Below are positions 9,175 to 18,449 of a DNA stretch of 40,533 bases, piece by piece. Origin of the DNA: Roseobacter sp. (GTDB lineage Bacteria; Pseudomonadota; Alphaproteobacteria; Rhodobacterales; Rhodobacteraceae); NCBI GenBank assembly GCA_024636495.1, contig JAGXGZ010000044.1, positions 1-40,533 on the forward strand. The letters are read 5' to 3'. Position 1 is the stretch's first letter. Every line of letters begins with the position of its first letter. Below the pieces are notes generated by a model. The model was not told the DNA's origin. It did no database searches and was given only the letters and a program-made list of their open reading frames with translations. The position numbers and the translations under genes were made by a program.

Positions 9175-9211
9175 GAAAATATCCTCGGGGGTCAGGGGGC
9201 AGACAGCCCCC
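9175..9211. repeat. GC-rich palindromic repeat, intergenic copy
   Basis: Contains ATCCTCGGGGG followed by the hairpin GGGGGCAGACAGCCCCC (six-base stem GGGGGC/GCCCCC, loop AGACA). It lies between the divergent hisS and slyX genes. The same string, with an extra small palindrome, occurs inside xdhA at 14502-14551. It could act as a terminator-like or mRNA-stabilising hairpin, but its position between divergent starts argues for a mobile-type REP sequence. Confidence 0.6.
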
Positions 9212-9275
9212 TGGCGGTTGCCAAGGCGACCCGCCCCCCCTATCTGCAGATCAAATGACAACAAAGGAGCGCAGC

Positions 9276-9470
9276 GTGGACAAGCTTGAAGAACAAATGG
9301 CCCATCTTATCCGTAGCGTGGACGATCTGTCAGATGTCGTGGCGCGTCAGGAAACGGAAATCGCGACGCTCACGCGGCGTGTACATATGCTGATGCAGCG
9401 CGAGGGCGAACGGGAAGCGGCAGGCAGCGAAGGCGTCGTGTTGGGTAATGATCGACCGCCACATTATTGA
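9276..9470 (+). CDS. slyX: SlyX family protein
   Basis: Small coiled-coil protein (64 residues) of unknown molecular role. The heptad-rich helix runs from LEEQMAHLIRSVDDLSDVV through ETEIATLTRRVHMLM, and the C-terminal DRPPHY is the family's hallmark ending. I place the start at GTG 9276 because AAGGAG (9264-9269) sits six bases upstream; the in-frame ATG at 9255 would add seven residues and lies before that site. Its stop overlaps the 3' end of the convergent lipoprotein gene by seven bases. Confidence 0.85.
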   Translation: MDKLEEQMAHLIRSVDDLSDVVARQETEIATLTRRVHMLMQREGEREAAGSEGVVLGNDRPPHY

Positions 9471-10165
9471 TCAGTGGGCACGGCTTGCTTGGTCTTTAAG
9501 GCAGTTGCCACAACCGACCCATTGTGGATCAGGAAATCTGTCCAACGTTCGTTTTCCCCATCCAACTCATAGGCGCTTAGAAAAACGGTGTGCCCGTCCA
9601 TTTTCTTGATCTTGCGGCCGCAAGGCTCTCCGGCTGGGACGCCGCAGGTGTTTTGCTTGATCTTGTCATAAGCTGCATCGGTTGCCCCGTAGATAAGGCT
9701 GCCTTTGTCCTCACCGTAGTGCAACGCTTCGTATTTTGACGGAGCGCCGAAAACAGCAGTTGCGGCCATAAATTGGCGTGGGCATTCATCTGCAAATCCG
9801 GTGAGATAGAATTTCCGAACAGAAACGCCCGTTGGCGCGGTGTCGTAGATTTTGAAACCTCCCACGCTTGATGTACCGACAAGATTGCCAAGCGGCTTTA
9901 CATTGGCCTCACAAACCCGTGCCATGGTGCCAAACGGCACTGTCGCCTCAAAGGGGACATCCATCTGATAAGTTTGCGATGTTTCAAAAACCGTTTCTTG
10001 TTCTCTTTCAAATATCGAAAATAAGCCCGTACGGTCTTTCGGTGTATTTGCCCTGAGTTCGGCGGCGTTTGACTGCGCGCTGGTCCCCCCACCAAACAGG
10101 ACTGGCCCTTCGGTACAGCCAGCCAAGGCAAAAACGAACGTCAAAGTAAATGCAGCCTTGATCAT
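9464..10165 (-). CDS. Uncharacterised lipoprotein
   Basis: A 233-residue secreted protein with a lipoprotein signal: a short hydrophobic stretch ends in the lipobox LAGC with Cys17 as the expected lipidation site. The mature part begins with a low-complexity TEGPVLFGGGTSAQSNAAEL linker. Four further cysteines form likely disulfides (in RVCEANV, DECPRQF, NTCGVP and EPCGRK). I do not recognise a family. It lies 80 bases downstream of dnaE on the same strand and ends convergently with slyX. The lipoprotein call is solid; location (inner or outer membrane) and function are unknown. Confidence 0.8.
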   Translation of the reverse strand: MIKAAFTLTFVFALAGCTEGPVLFGGGTSAQSNAAELRANTPKDRTGLFSIFEREQETVFETSQTYQMDVPFEATVPFGTMARVCEANVKPLGNLVGTSSVGGFKIYDTAPTGVSVRKFYLTGFADECPRQFMAATAVFGAPSKYEALHYGEDKGSLIYGATDAAYDKIKQNTCGVPAGEPCGRKIKKMDGHTVFLSAYELDGENERWTDFLIHNGSVVATALKTKQAVPTDQ

Positions 10166-10245
10166 GGCAATCCCCTTTGTTTCGCGACCTTTTTAACCGA
10201 AATCACCCTATCGGTCCAGCATTTACAATCAGAACGCGCAACCGA

Positions 10246-13200
10246 TCAGATTTCCTCGACCTCCATTACGCCGCTCAGCGACCGGATTGCGCCTTTGATC
10301 TTGGGCGTCATCGGGTATTCCGAACACAGATCAACCTCGACCTCGCCGGGCAGGCTTGGGTCCATCAAACACAGCTGGATCGGCCCCTTGCCCGATGATT
10401 TCGCCGCAGACCGCGCGCCTGCCAGCACATCCGCCACCGCTTGGATGGCGCCGGGTGCGTCGATAAAAATGCGCAAACCCATGCTGCCTGCGTCGCCCAC
10501 TGCGGTATCAATCGGCACGACCGATCGGCCAAGCAGTTTCAACTGATCGCTTTCCATCGTCGCCTCGACCGTCACAACAACTTTCGATCCGGTCTCAAGA
10601 TGATCGCGCGCCAATTCCAGCGTATCCGAGAACAATGTGACCTCGTAAGCCCCTGTCGGATCAGACAGTTGCGCAAAAGCAAAGCGGTTGCCGCGTGCCG
10701 ATTTACGTTCCTGACGCCCCGCTACAACGCCTGCCAAGCGCGCGTTCATGGCCCCTTTGATCGAGACCTTCTCGGTCAGTTCATCCAGCGTCAGAAACGG
10801 CACACCGCCACCCGTCGCCTTACGCTTCATCGGGCCCATGTAGTCGTCCAGCGGATGGCCCGACAGATAGAACCCCACGGCCTTGAATTCCTCGGTCAGC
10901 CGCTCCGCGGCTTCCCAATCGTCGCAGGGCAGAATGCGGGGTTCGGGCAGATCGTCGCCCGCCTCGCCGAACAGCGACACCTGGTTCGACGCTTTTTGTT
11001 CGTGGATCGCAGCCGAGTAATTCACCAAACCGTCCAGCGCATTCCAGACCCGGCGGCGGTTGCTGTCAAGCTGGTCAAATGCGCCCGACCGCGCCAGCAT
11101 TTCAAGCGGGCGCTTGCCCACGCGTTTCAGATCAACGCGGCGTGCCAGATCAAACAGCGTGGCAAAGGGGCGGTCCACCCCTTCGACCTTGCGGCCTTGC
11201 GTGATCAGTTTCATCGCCTCGACGCCCACGTTTTTCAGCGCGCCCAGCGCATAGACCAGCGCCCCATCCACGACCTTGAACGTCGCATCGGACCGGTTGA
11301 CACAAGGCGGCACCCACGGCAGTTCCAGCCGCTTGCGGACCTCTTCGAAATACACCGCCAGCTTGTCGGTCAGGTGGATATCGCAGTTCATCACCCCGGA
11401 CATGAATTCCACCGGATGGTTCGCCTTGAGCCACGCGGTCTGATAGCTGACCACGGCATAGGCAGCAGCGTGGGATTTGTTGAAACCGTAGTTGGCGAAT
11501 TTTTCCAAAAGGTCGAAGACTTCCGACGCTTTTTTCTTGTCCACCCCATTTGCCATCGCGCCTTTTTCGAACTTGGGGCGTTCCTTGGCCATTTCCTCGG
11601 CGATCTTTTTACCCATGGCGCGGCGCAGCAAATCCGCCCCGCCAAGGGAATAGCCCGCCATAACCTGCGCGATCTGCATCACCTGTTCTTGGTAAACGAT
11701 AATGCCTTGAGTTTCTTCCAGAATGTGATCAATCGACGGATGCACGGACTCGCGATCCTTGATCCCGTTTTTCACCTCGCAATAGGTCGGGATATTCTCC
11801 ATCGGGCCGGGACGGTATAGCGCCACAAGGGCCACAATATCCTCGATACAGGTGGGTTTCATCCTCTTGAGGGCATCCATCATGCCGCTGGATTCCACCT
11901 GAAACACGGCAACTGTCTTGGCGCTGGCGTACAGCTTGTACGACGCCTCATCATCCAACGGGATCGTGGCGATATCGTCGATCAAGCCTTCGGGCGGCTC
12001 AAACAACTCGGTCCCATCAGCGGCAATATGCAGATGCCGCCCCGACGCCTTGATCTGATCCACAGCGTTTTGGATCACCGTCAGGGTTTTCAGACCCAAA
12101 AAGTCGAACTTGACCAGCCCCGCCTGTTCCACCCATTTCATGTTGAACTGGGTCGCGGGCATATCGGATCGCGGGTCTTGATAAAGCGGCACCAGTTGGT
12201 CCAGCGGACGGTCGCCAATCACCACCCCCGCCGCGTGGGTTGAAGCATTGCGCAACAGCCCTTCGACCTGTTGGCCATAATCCAGGAGCCGCGCGACGAC
12301 CTCCTCGTTTCGCGCTTCTTCGCGCAGGCGCGGCTCATCTGCCAGCGCCTTTTCAATGCTGACAGGTTTAACGCCCTCCACCGGGATCATCTTTGACAGA
12401 CGGTCCACCTGCCCATACGGCATCTGCAACACTCGCCCGATATCGCGCACCGCAGCCTTGGACAAAAGCGCGCCAAAGGTGATGATCTGCCCCACCTTGT
12501 CGCGCCCGTATTTGCGCTGCACATATTGGATCACCTCTTCGCGGCGATCCATGCAAAAGTCGATGTCAAAGTCGGGCATCGACACACGTTCGGGGTTCAG
12601 GAAACGCTCAAACAGCAGTTGATAGCGCAGCGGATCAAGGTCGGTGATCGTCAACGCATAGGCCACCAGTGACCCCGCACCCGACCCTCGCCCCGGCCCC
12701 ACCGGAATGTTCTGATCCTTGGCCCATTTGATGAAATCCGCAACGATCAGGAAGTAGCCGGGAAAGCCCATGCCTTCGATAATGCCCAGTTCGAAATCGA
12801 GCCGCTTTTCGTATTCCTCAACGCTGGTGGCATGGGGGATCACCTTGAGGCGCTCTTTCAGACCCTCATGAGCCTGACGCTTTAGTTCCTCAATTTCGTT
12901 ATCGGCAAATTTCGGCAGGATAGGATCACGCCGATACGCCATAAAAGCGCAGCGCTTGGCGATCTCGACGGTGTTTTGGGTCGCCTCGGGCAGATCGGCA
13001 AACAACGTCACCATCTCGGATTGCGACTTGAAATAATGCTGCGCGGTCAGGCGGCGGCGGTCTTGTTGCTGGTCAACATAGGCCCCATCCGCAATGCAGA
13101 TCAACGCATCATGCGCCTCGTACATCGTTGTTTTCGGGAAATAAACGTCATTGGTCGCGACCAGCGGAATGCCCATGGCATAGGCCATCTCGACAAAGCC

Positions 13201-13779
13201 GCGCTCGGTCAGCCGCTCGGCCTCGGGTTGGCCGTTCTCGCCCGGATGGCGCTGCAATTCCACATACAGCCGATCGCCAAAGGCTACGTGCAACCGCTTC
13301 ATCAACGCCTCAGCCGCAGGCACCTGCCCGGTTTGCAGCAACTGCCCGACCGGCCCGCCTGCCCCACCGGTCAAGCAAATGATCCCCGCGCTCAGCGCCT
13401 CAAGCTCACTCAATTTCACCTCGGGCAGCGCACCGCCCTTGTCGATATAAAGGCAAGAATTGAGCTTCATCAGGTTCTCATACCCGACCTCGGACTGCGC
13501 CAGCAGCACGACAGGCGCAGGCGCGCGCGGCTTGTCGCCCGGTTGCGAGGCGACATAGGCCAGATCGACCTGACAGCCGATGATAGGCTGCACCCCCGCC
13601 CCGGACATGGCGACAGAAAACTCCAACGCCGCGAACATGTTATTCGTGTCGGTCAGGGCCATCGCGGGCATATCAGCCGCTTTGCACAGGTCCGGCAGCT
13701 TTTTCAGCCGCAACGCGCCCTCTAACAACGAATACTCGGAATGGGTGCGCAGGTGAATGAATCGGGGTGTATTTGACAT
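10246..13779 (-). CDS. dnaE: DNA polymerase III subunit alpha
   Basis: Replicative polymerase catalytic subunit (1177 residues, usual length). The N-terminal PHP domain starts with HLRTHSEYSLLEGA and ALTDTNN. The polymerase core has GPGRGSGAGSLVAYAL (about residues 363-378) and the catalytic aspartates in PDFDIDF (about 401-407). Further on are the fingers segment GKKIAEEM with FNKSHAAAYA, then a helix-hairpin-helix region and an OB-fold (GVVAGRQERKSARGNRFAF). ATG at 13779 gives the canonical beginning; the ribosome binding site is weak. It is the only replisome gene in the window and is divergent from the xdh operon. Confidence 0.97.
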   Translation of the reverse strand: MSNTPRFIHLRTHSEYSLLEGALRLKKLPDLCKAADMPAMALTDTNNMFAALEFSVAMSGAGVQPIIGCQVDLAYVASQPGDKPRAPAPVVLLAQSEVGYENLMKLNSCLYIDKGGALPEVKLSELEALSAGIICLTGGAGGPVGQLLQTGQVPAAEALMKRLHVAFGDRLYVELQRHPGENGQPEAERLTERGFVEMAYAMGIPLVATNDVYFPKTTMYEAHDALICIADGAYVDQQQDRRRLTAQHYFKSQSEMVTLFADLPEATQNTVEIAKRCAFMAYRRDPILPKFADNEIEELKRQAHEGLKERLKVIPHATSVEEYEKRLDFELGIIEGMGFPGYFLIVADFIKWAKDQNIPVGPGRGSGAGSLVAYALTITDLDPLRYQLLFERFLNPERVSMPDFDIDFCMDRREEVIQYVQRKYGRDKVGQIITFGALLSKAAVRDIGRVLQMPYGQVDRLSKMIPVEGVKPVSIEKALADEPRLREEARNEEVVARLLDYGQQVEGLLRNASTHAAGVVIGDRPLDQLVPLYQDPRSDMPATQFNMKWVEQAGLVKFDFLGLKTLTVIQNAVDQIKASGRHLHIAADGTELFEPPEGLIDDIATIPLDDEASYKLYASAKTVAVFQVESSGMMDALKRMKPTCIEDIVALVALYRPGPMENIPTYCEVKNGIKDRESVHPSIDHILEETQGIIVYQEQVMQIAQVMAGYSLGGADLLRRAMGKKIAEEMAKERPKFEKGAMANGVDKKKASEVFDLLEKFANYGFNKSHAAAYAVVSYQTAWLKANHPVEFMSGVMNCDIHLTDKLAVYFEEVRKRLELPWVPPCVNRSDATFKVVDGALVYALGALKNVGVEAMKLITQGRKVEGVDRPFATLFDLARRVDLKRVGKRPLEMLARSGAFDQLDSNRRRVWNALDGLVNYSAAIHEQKASNQVSLFGEAGDDLPEPRILPCDDWEAAERLTEEFKAVGFYLSGHPLDDYMGPMKRKATGGGVPFLTLDELTEKVSIKGAMNARLAGVVAGRQERKSARGNRFAFAQLSDPTGAYEVTLFSDTLELARDHLETGSKVVVTVEATMESDQLKLLGRSVVPIDTAVGDAGSMGLRIFIDAPGAIQAVADVLAGARSAAKSSGKGPIQLCLMDPSLPGEVEVDLCSEYPMTPKIKGAIRSLSGVMEVEEI

Positions 13780-13864
13780 GCGCCAAGCTTAGGCCAGCTG
13801 CGCCCCCGCCACCAGACCCGCCGGAACGTTGCGCCCATAATTTCAGCACCCGGTCTTGCACCTG

Positions 13865-13996
13865 ATGACTGTGCCCATGAAACTGCTTGCCAAATTACCG
13901 CCGCGCCGCATAGCTTGGTCCAACATTGCCCGCGCCGCGTTCTACGTCGCATCGAACCCCGCGCAGATTTGGGCCCCGGTACCGCGGCGGAACTGA
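13865..13996 (+). CDS. Possible small protein upstream of xdhA
   Basis: An open frame of 43 codons (MTVPMKLLAKLPPRR...) ending three bases before the xdhA start; an internal ATG at 13877 would give 39 residues. It is basic, with an AAFYVASNPAQIW segment. No clear ribosome binding site precedes either start, and I recognise no family. Its position directly ahead of xdhA could allow translational coupling, but it may equally be a chance frame in the 220-base dnaE-xdhA gap, which must also contain the xdh operon promoter. Confidence 0.2.
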   Translation: MTVPMKLLAKLPPRRIAWSNIARAAFYVASNPAQIWAPVPRRN

Positions 13997-13999
13997 CCT

Positions 14000-15406
14000 A
14001 TGGACATCACTTTTCTCCTGAACGGAGAAGTCGTGTCATTGACCGGCTTGGCACCTACGACAACATTGCTGGACTGGCTGCGCGAAACACAACATCTGAC
14101 CGGGACCAAAGAAGGCTGCAATGAAGGCGATTGCGGTGCCTGTACGGTCATGATCACTGACCAAGACGGGAGCCGCGCCCTGAACGGGTGCATCTTGTTT
14201 ATGCCGCAGATCAACGGCAAATCCGTTACGACAGTCGAAGGGATCGGCTCACCAGACGGGACACTCCATCCCGTACAGCAATCTATGATCGATCATCACG
14301 GCAGCCAATGCGGCTTTTGCACGCCCGGTTTCGTGGTGACGATGGCCACGGCCCATCTGAATGGCAAAACCGACCACGACATCCAACTTGCCGGCAACCT
14401 GTGCCGCTGCACCGGCTACGCCCCGATCATCCGCGCCGCCCAAGCCGCCGAACCCCAGCCCGTCCCCGACCATCTTAAAACCTTCAGACTTCCAAATGGT
14501 CAAAAATCCTCGGGGGGTCCGGCCCAGCCGGATGGGGGCAGACAGCCCCCTCGACATCTCCACCCCCAAACCACCGATGATCTGGCCCATTGGTACGCCG
14601 CCCATCCCGACGCAACCCTGATCGCCGGGGCCACGGACGTGGGCCTCTGGGTCACCAAACAATTCCGCCCCCTAGGCCCCATCGCCTTTTTGAACCAAAT
14701 CGAGGATCTGCGCGGGATCACGGATGCGGGCAATCACTGGCGCATCGGGGCAATGACCACGATCACAGAGCTTGAGGCCCATTTCGCGCCCCATCACCCC
14801 AGCCTCGCCGCGATGCTGCGCCGCTATGGCTCGACCCAAGTGCGCAATGCCGCGACCATCGGCGGGAACATTGCCAACGGCTCGCCCATTGGCGACGGGC
14901 CACCGGCGCTGATCGCTATGGGGGCAACGCTGCATCTGCGCCACGGCGATGCACGGCGCAGCTTGCCGCTCGAGGATTTCTTTATCGAATACGGCAAACA
15001 AGACCGCGCACCAGGCGAATTTGTCGAGGCGGTCACGGTTCCCAAACAGCCAGACAGTTTGCGCTGCTACAAGCTCAGCAAACGGTTTGACCAGGATATT
15101 TCCGCTGTGTGCGGCTGCATCAACATCAACCGCAATAAAGATACCATCACAGATGCCCGCATCGCCTTTGGCGGCATGGCAGGCACACCCAAGCGCGCAG
15201 CCCAGACCGAGGCGGCATTGATAAACCAGCCCTTTACCGAGCAGACAATCCGTTTGGCCATGACCTCCTTGCAACAAGATTTCCAACCGCTGAGCGATGT
15301 GCGCGCTTCTGCCCAATACCGCATGGCCACGGCACAAAATATGTTGCTGCGCTATCTTTTGGATGCGCAAGGGGTTCAGATCGATCTCCATGGGGTGACA
15401 GCATGA
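14000..15406 (+). CDS. xdhA: Xanthine dehydrogenase small subunit (2Fe-2S and FAD)
   Basis: Electron-transfer subunit of xanthine dehydrogenase, 468 residues. Residues 1-150 hold two [2Fe-2S] domains: Cys40, Cys45, Cys48 and Cys64 ([13 protein letters not shown]), then Cys104, Cys107, Cys135 and Cys137 ([12 protein letters not shown]). The FAD domain begins near 195 with [12 protein letters not shown] and [11 protein letters not shown], then [20 protein letters not shown]. The linker between them (about 168-184) is encoded by a GC-rich palindromic repeat found elsewhere in the window. ATG at 14000 matches the family N-terminus, though the ribosome binding site is poor. Its stop overlaps the xdhB start by four bases. 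First of seven co-directional genes for purine uptake and oxidation. Confidence 0.95.
   Translation: MDITFLLNGEVVSLTGLAPTTTLLDWLRETQHLTGTKEGCNEGDCGACTVMITDQDGSRALNGCILFMPQINGKSVTTVEGIGSPDGTLHPVQQSMIDHHGSQCGFCTPGFVVTMATAHLNGKTDHDIQLAGNLCRCTGYAPIIRAAQAAEPQPVPDHLKTFRLPNGQKSSGGPAQPDGGRQPPRHLHPQTTDDLAHWYAAHPDATLIAGATDVGLWVTKQFRPLGPIAFLNQIEDLRGITDAGNHWRIGAMTTITELEAHFAPHHPSLAAMLRRYGSTQVRNAATIGGNIANGSPIGDGPPALIAMGATLHLRHGDARRSLPLEDFFIEYGKQDRAPGEFVEAVTVPKQPDSLRCYKLSKRFDQDISAVCGCININRNKDTITDARIAFGGMAGTPKRAAQTEAALINQPFTEQTIRLAMTSLQQDFQPLSDVRASAQYRMATAQNMLLRYLLDAQGVQIDLHGVTA
14502..14551. repeat. GC-rich palindromic repeat inside xdhA
   Basis: Carries AATCCTCGGGGG, a small palindrome TCCGGCCCAGCCGGA, and GGGGGCAGACAGCCCCCT. 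The outer parts are the same strings as in the intergenic copy at 9175-9211. The copy here is read in frame as a Gly/Pro/Gln-rich linker at about residues 168-184 of XdhA, between the iron-sulfur and FAD domains, and does not break the gene. Confidence 0.6.
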
Positions 15407-17688
15407 GCGTCGCAAAGCCACTCCCCCATGATGCCGCCAAGCTTCACGTGACGGGCGCGGCGCGCTATGTCGATGACATCCCCACGCCGTCAAATACGCT
15501 GCATCTTGCCTTTGGGCTTAGCAAGATTGCGGCGGGTACGGTCACCGCGATGGATCTGAGCGCCGTCAAAAATGCCCCCGGTGTCGTCGCCGTGCTGACG
15601 GCGGATGATCTGCCCTTTGCCAATGACGTCTCGCCGTCGAACCATGACGAGCCGCTGCTTGCGACAGATGCTGTGCATTACGCCGGTCAGCCCTTGTTCT
15701 TGGTGGTCGCGACCAGCCATCTGGCGGCGCGTCACGCCGCAAGGCTGGGACAGATCGAGATCGAAAAGACCAAGCCGATCCTGACCCTCAACGATGCGCT
15801 TGCCGCAAACAGCCGGTTCGAGGACGGCCCGCGCATCTACCAAAAAGGCGACGCAGAAGCCGCGTTGCAAACGGCCCAGCAAACCCTGACTGGCACGATC
15901 AACATCGGCGGGCAGGAACATTTCTATCTTGAGGGACAGGCGGCACTAGGCCTGCCGCAAGACAATGGCGACATGGTCATCCATTCCTCAACCCAGCACC
16001 CGACCGAAATCCAACACAAGGTCGCCGAAGCTTTGGGCCTGCCCATGCATGCCGTCCGGGTCGAGACACGGCGCATGGGCGGCGGGTTTGGTGGTAAGGA
16101 AAGCCAAGGCAACGCGCTCGCCATCGCCTGCGCCATCGCGGCTATGAAAACCGGACGGCCCTGCAAGATGCGCTATGACCGTGATGATGACATGATCATC
16201 ACCGGCAAGCGGCATGATTTCCGCATTGACTATACTGTGGGGTTTGACGCTGAGGGGCGGATTACCGCGCTGGACTTTACCCATTTTACCCGCTGCGGCT
16301 GGGGCATGGATCTGTCCCTGCCTGTGGCCGACCGCGCCATGCTGCATGCCGATAACGCCTATAACCTCGATAACATCCGCATCACCTCGCACCGTTTGCG
16401 CACCAATACGCAAAGTGCAACCGCCTTTCGCGGGTTCGGTGGCCCCCAAGGGATCGTGGGGATCGAGCGGGTGATGGATCACATCGCCCAACACCTTGGC
16501 ACCGATCCGCTGCGCATCCGGCAGATCAATTACTATGCCGACGCCCCCAGCAGAAATGTGCAAACCACGCCGTACCACCAACCTGTGACGGATGGCATCA
16601 TCAACGCCCTCACCGGCCGCCTGACCCAAACGTCAGATTACCACGCGCGCCGCCAAGCGGTGGCGGATTGGAACGCAAGCCAGCCGATCCTCAAGCGCGG
16701 CATCGCCCTGACGCCGGTGAAATTCGGCATCTCCTTTACGCTTACCCATCTCAATCAAGCAGGCGCGCTGGTGCATGTTTATCAAGACGGCTCGATCCAC
16801 CTGAACCATGGCGGCACCGAAATGGGCCAAGGCCTGTTCCAGAAAATCGCCCAAGTCGCCGCCAGCCGCTTTGGCGTGGATGTGAGCGCGGTCAAGATTA
16901 CCGCAACCGATACAGGCAAAGTGCCCAACACCTCTGCCACCGCTGCGTCCTCGGGCACCGATCTGAACGGCATGGCGGTGCAAGCCGCCTGCGACACGAT
17001 CCGCGACCGCATCGCGGACCATCTGGCGCAGCGGTATCAGGCACCAGCGGACAGCATCACCTTTGCCGATGGCATGGTGATGGTGGGTGGTGAAACCATC
17101 CCCTTTGCAAGGGCCGTCGCCTCGGCCTATGAAAACCGCGTCTCGCTCTCCTCGACCGGGTTTTACAAAACACCCGATATCGAATGGGATCGCATCACGG
17201 GGCGCGGCCGTCCGTTCTTTTATTTTGCTTACGGGGCCGCCGTGACCGAGGTCGTCATTGACACCCTCACAGGCGAAAACCGCATCCTGCGTGCCGACAT
17301 TTTGCACGACGCTGGTGCCTCGCTGAACCCCGCGCTGGATACCGGCCAGATCGAGGGCGGCTATGTTCAAGGCGCAGGCTGGCTCACCACCGAAGAGCTG
17401 ATCTGGGACGATCATGGCACGCTCAAGACCCACGCGCCCTCGACCTATAAAATCCCTGCCTGCTCTGACCGGCCAGACATTTTCAACGTCGCTTTGTGGG
17501 ATCAACCGAACCCTGCGCAAACGGTCTATCGTTCCAAGGCCGTGGGCGAGCCGCCGCTGATGTTGGGAATCTCGGCCTTTGCCGCTTTGGCCGATGCGGT
17601 TGCAGCCTGCGGGCCAAACTACGGTGACTTGCAAACACCAGCGACCGCCGAAGCAGTGCTGACGGCCATCGGTCAGACCCGCGCATGA
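15403..17688 (+). CDS. xdhB: Xanthine dehydrogenase molybdopterin-binding large subunit
   Basis: Catalytic subunit that hydroxylates hypoxanthine and xanthine (761 residues, usual length). Molybdenum-cofactor motifs are in order: the first loop GGGFGGKE at about residue 225, [10 protein letters not shown] near 343, [11 protein letters not shown] near 470, and VGEPPLMLG near the C-terminus with the catalytic glutamate. The N-terminal beginning [16 protein letters not shown] is typical. Starts in a four-base overlap with xdhA and ends in a four-base overlap with xdhC. Works with XdhA as an alpha-beta heterodimer unit; XdhC is needed for cofactor insertion. Confidence 0.96.
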   Translation: MSVAKPLPHDAAKLHVTGAARYVDDIPTPSNTLHLAFGLSKIAAGTVTAMDLSAVKNAPGVVAVLTADDLPFANDVSPSNHDEPLLATDAVHYAGQPLFLVVATSHLAARHAARLGQIEIEKTKPILTLNDALAANSRFEDGPRIYQKGDAEAALQTAQQTLTGTINIGGQEHFYLEGQAALGLPQDNGDMVIHSSTQHPTEIQHKVAEALGLPMHAVRVETRRMGGGFGGKESQGNALAIACAIAAMKTGRPCKMRYDRDDDMIITGKRHDFRIDYTVGFDAEGRITALDFTHFTRCGWGMDLSLPVADRAMLHADNAYNLDNIRITSHRLRTNTQSATAFRGFGGPQGIVGIERVMDHIAQHLGTDPLRIRQINYYADAPSRNVQTTPYHQPVTDGIINALTGRLTQTSDYHARRQAVADWNASQPILKRGIALTPVKFGISFTLTHLNQAGALVHVYQDGSIHLNHGGTEMGQGLFQKIAQVAASRFGVDVSAVKITATDTGKVPNTSATAASSGTDLNGMAVQAACDTIRDRIADHLAQRYQAPADSITFADGMVMVGGETIPFARAVASAYENRVSLSSTGFYKTPDIEWDRITGRGRPFFYFAYGAAVTEVVIDTLTGENRILRADILHDAGASLNPALDTGQIEGGYVQGAGWLTTEELIWDDHGTLKTHAPSTYKIPACSDRPDIFNVALWDQPNPAQTVYRSKAVGEPPLMLGISAFAALADAVAACGPNYGDLQTPATAEAVLTAIGQTRA

Positions 17689-18449
17689 GCGACGCCATAT
17701 ACATAGAAATCACCGCAACGCGCGGCTCGACCCCGCGCGATGCAGGTACGGCGATGAAGGTGACAGCAACAGAAACCAACGGCACAATCGGTGGTGGCGC
17801 GCTAGAGTATCAGGCCATCGCAACGGCACGGCGCATGCTGCAAGACGGCATTGCCGAACAAACCCAAACCCTGCCGCTGGGGCCCAACTTGGGGCAATGC
17901 TGCGGCGGGGCCGTTACCTTGCGCTATTCCTATGACAAACGCCCCACTGATCCCAAAATCGCCCTGACATTTCCCCAATTGCAAGACCACGAACCACAAG
18001 AGCTGTGGCTTTGGGGGGCCGGTCATGTTGGGCGGGCGATTGTCGCCAATAGCCCGAAAGGCGCGTTCAACATCACGTGGGTAGATGCGAGCGCTAACCG
18101 GTTTCCTGCGCAAATCCCTAGCGGCGTCACCGCGGTGCCCGCCGCCAATATGCCCCAGCTGGCCAAACGCGCGCCGCTGAACGCGCATCACCTGATCTTT
18201 ACCTATTCCCACGACATTGATCTTGCCCTTTGCGCCGCTTTGCTGGACCGCACCGCCGCCAGCATCGGCCTGATCGGGTCAGACACAAAATGGGCCCGAT
18301 TTCGCAAACGCCTTAGGGCTGCGGGTCGTGATCCCGCGCTTATCATTTGCCCAATCGGGGATAAATCCCTTGGCAAAACCCCCGACGCTATTGCCAAAGG
18401 GTGTGTAAGCAGGCTTCTTGACCAGGTGAAATGCAAGGAACCCCTATGA
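17685..18449 (+). CDS. xdhC: Xanthine dehydrogenase accessory protein
   Basis: Binds and sulfurates molybdenum cofactor and delivers it to XdhB (254 residues). Family marks are RGSTPRDAGTAM, GTIGGGALE and GPNLGQCCGG in the N-terminal domain (with the paired cysteines), a Rossmann motif WGAGHVGRA in the middle, and IGSDTKWARFRKRL near the C-terminus. The ATG overlaps the xdhB stop by four bases, and its own stop overlaps the transporter ATPase start by four bases. This ties the transporter to the xdh operon. Confidence 0.93.
   Translation: MSDAIYIEITATRGSTPRDAGTAMKVTATETNGTIGGGALEYQAIATARRMLQDGIAEQTQTLPLGPNLGQCCGGAVTLRYSYDKRPTDPKIALTFPQLQDHEPQELWLWGAGHVGRAIVANSPKGAFNITWVDASANRFPAQIPSGVTAVPAANMPQLAKRAPLNAHHLIFTYSHDIDLALCAALLDRTAASIGLIGSDTKWARFRKRLRAAGRDPALIICPIGDKSLGKTPDAIAKGCVSRLLDQVKCKEPL

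Noticed and set aside
9074..9275. Histidine attenuator or T-box ahead of hisS
   Set aside because: There is no run of histidine codons and no antiterminator-like structure; only the palindromic repeat is seen.
10441..11820. Long plus-strand open frame (459 codons) opposite dnaE
   Set aside because: It is antisense to conserved polymerase sequence, is rich in His/Arg/Gln as expected of a GC-rich shadow frame, and has no recognisable motif.
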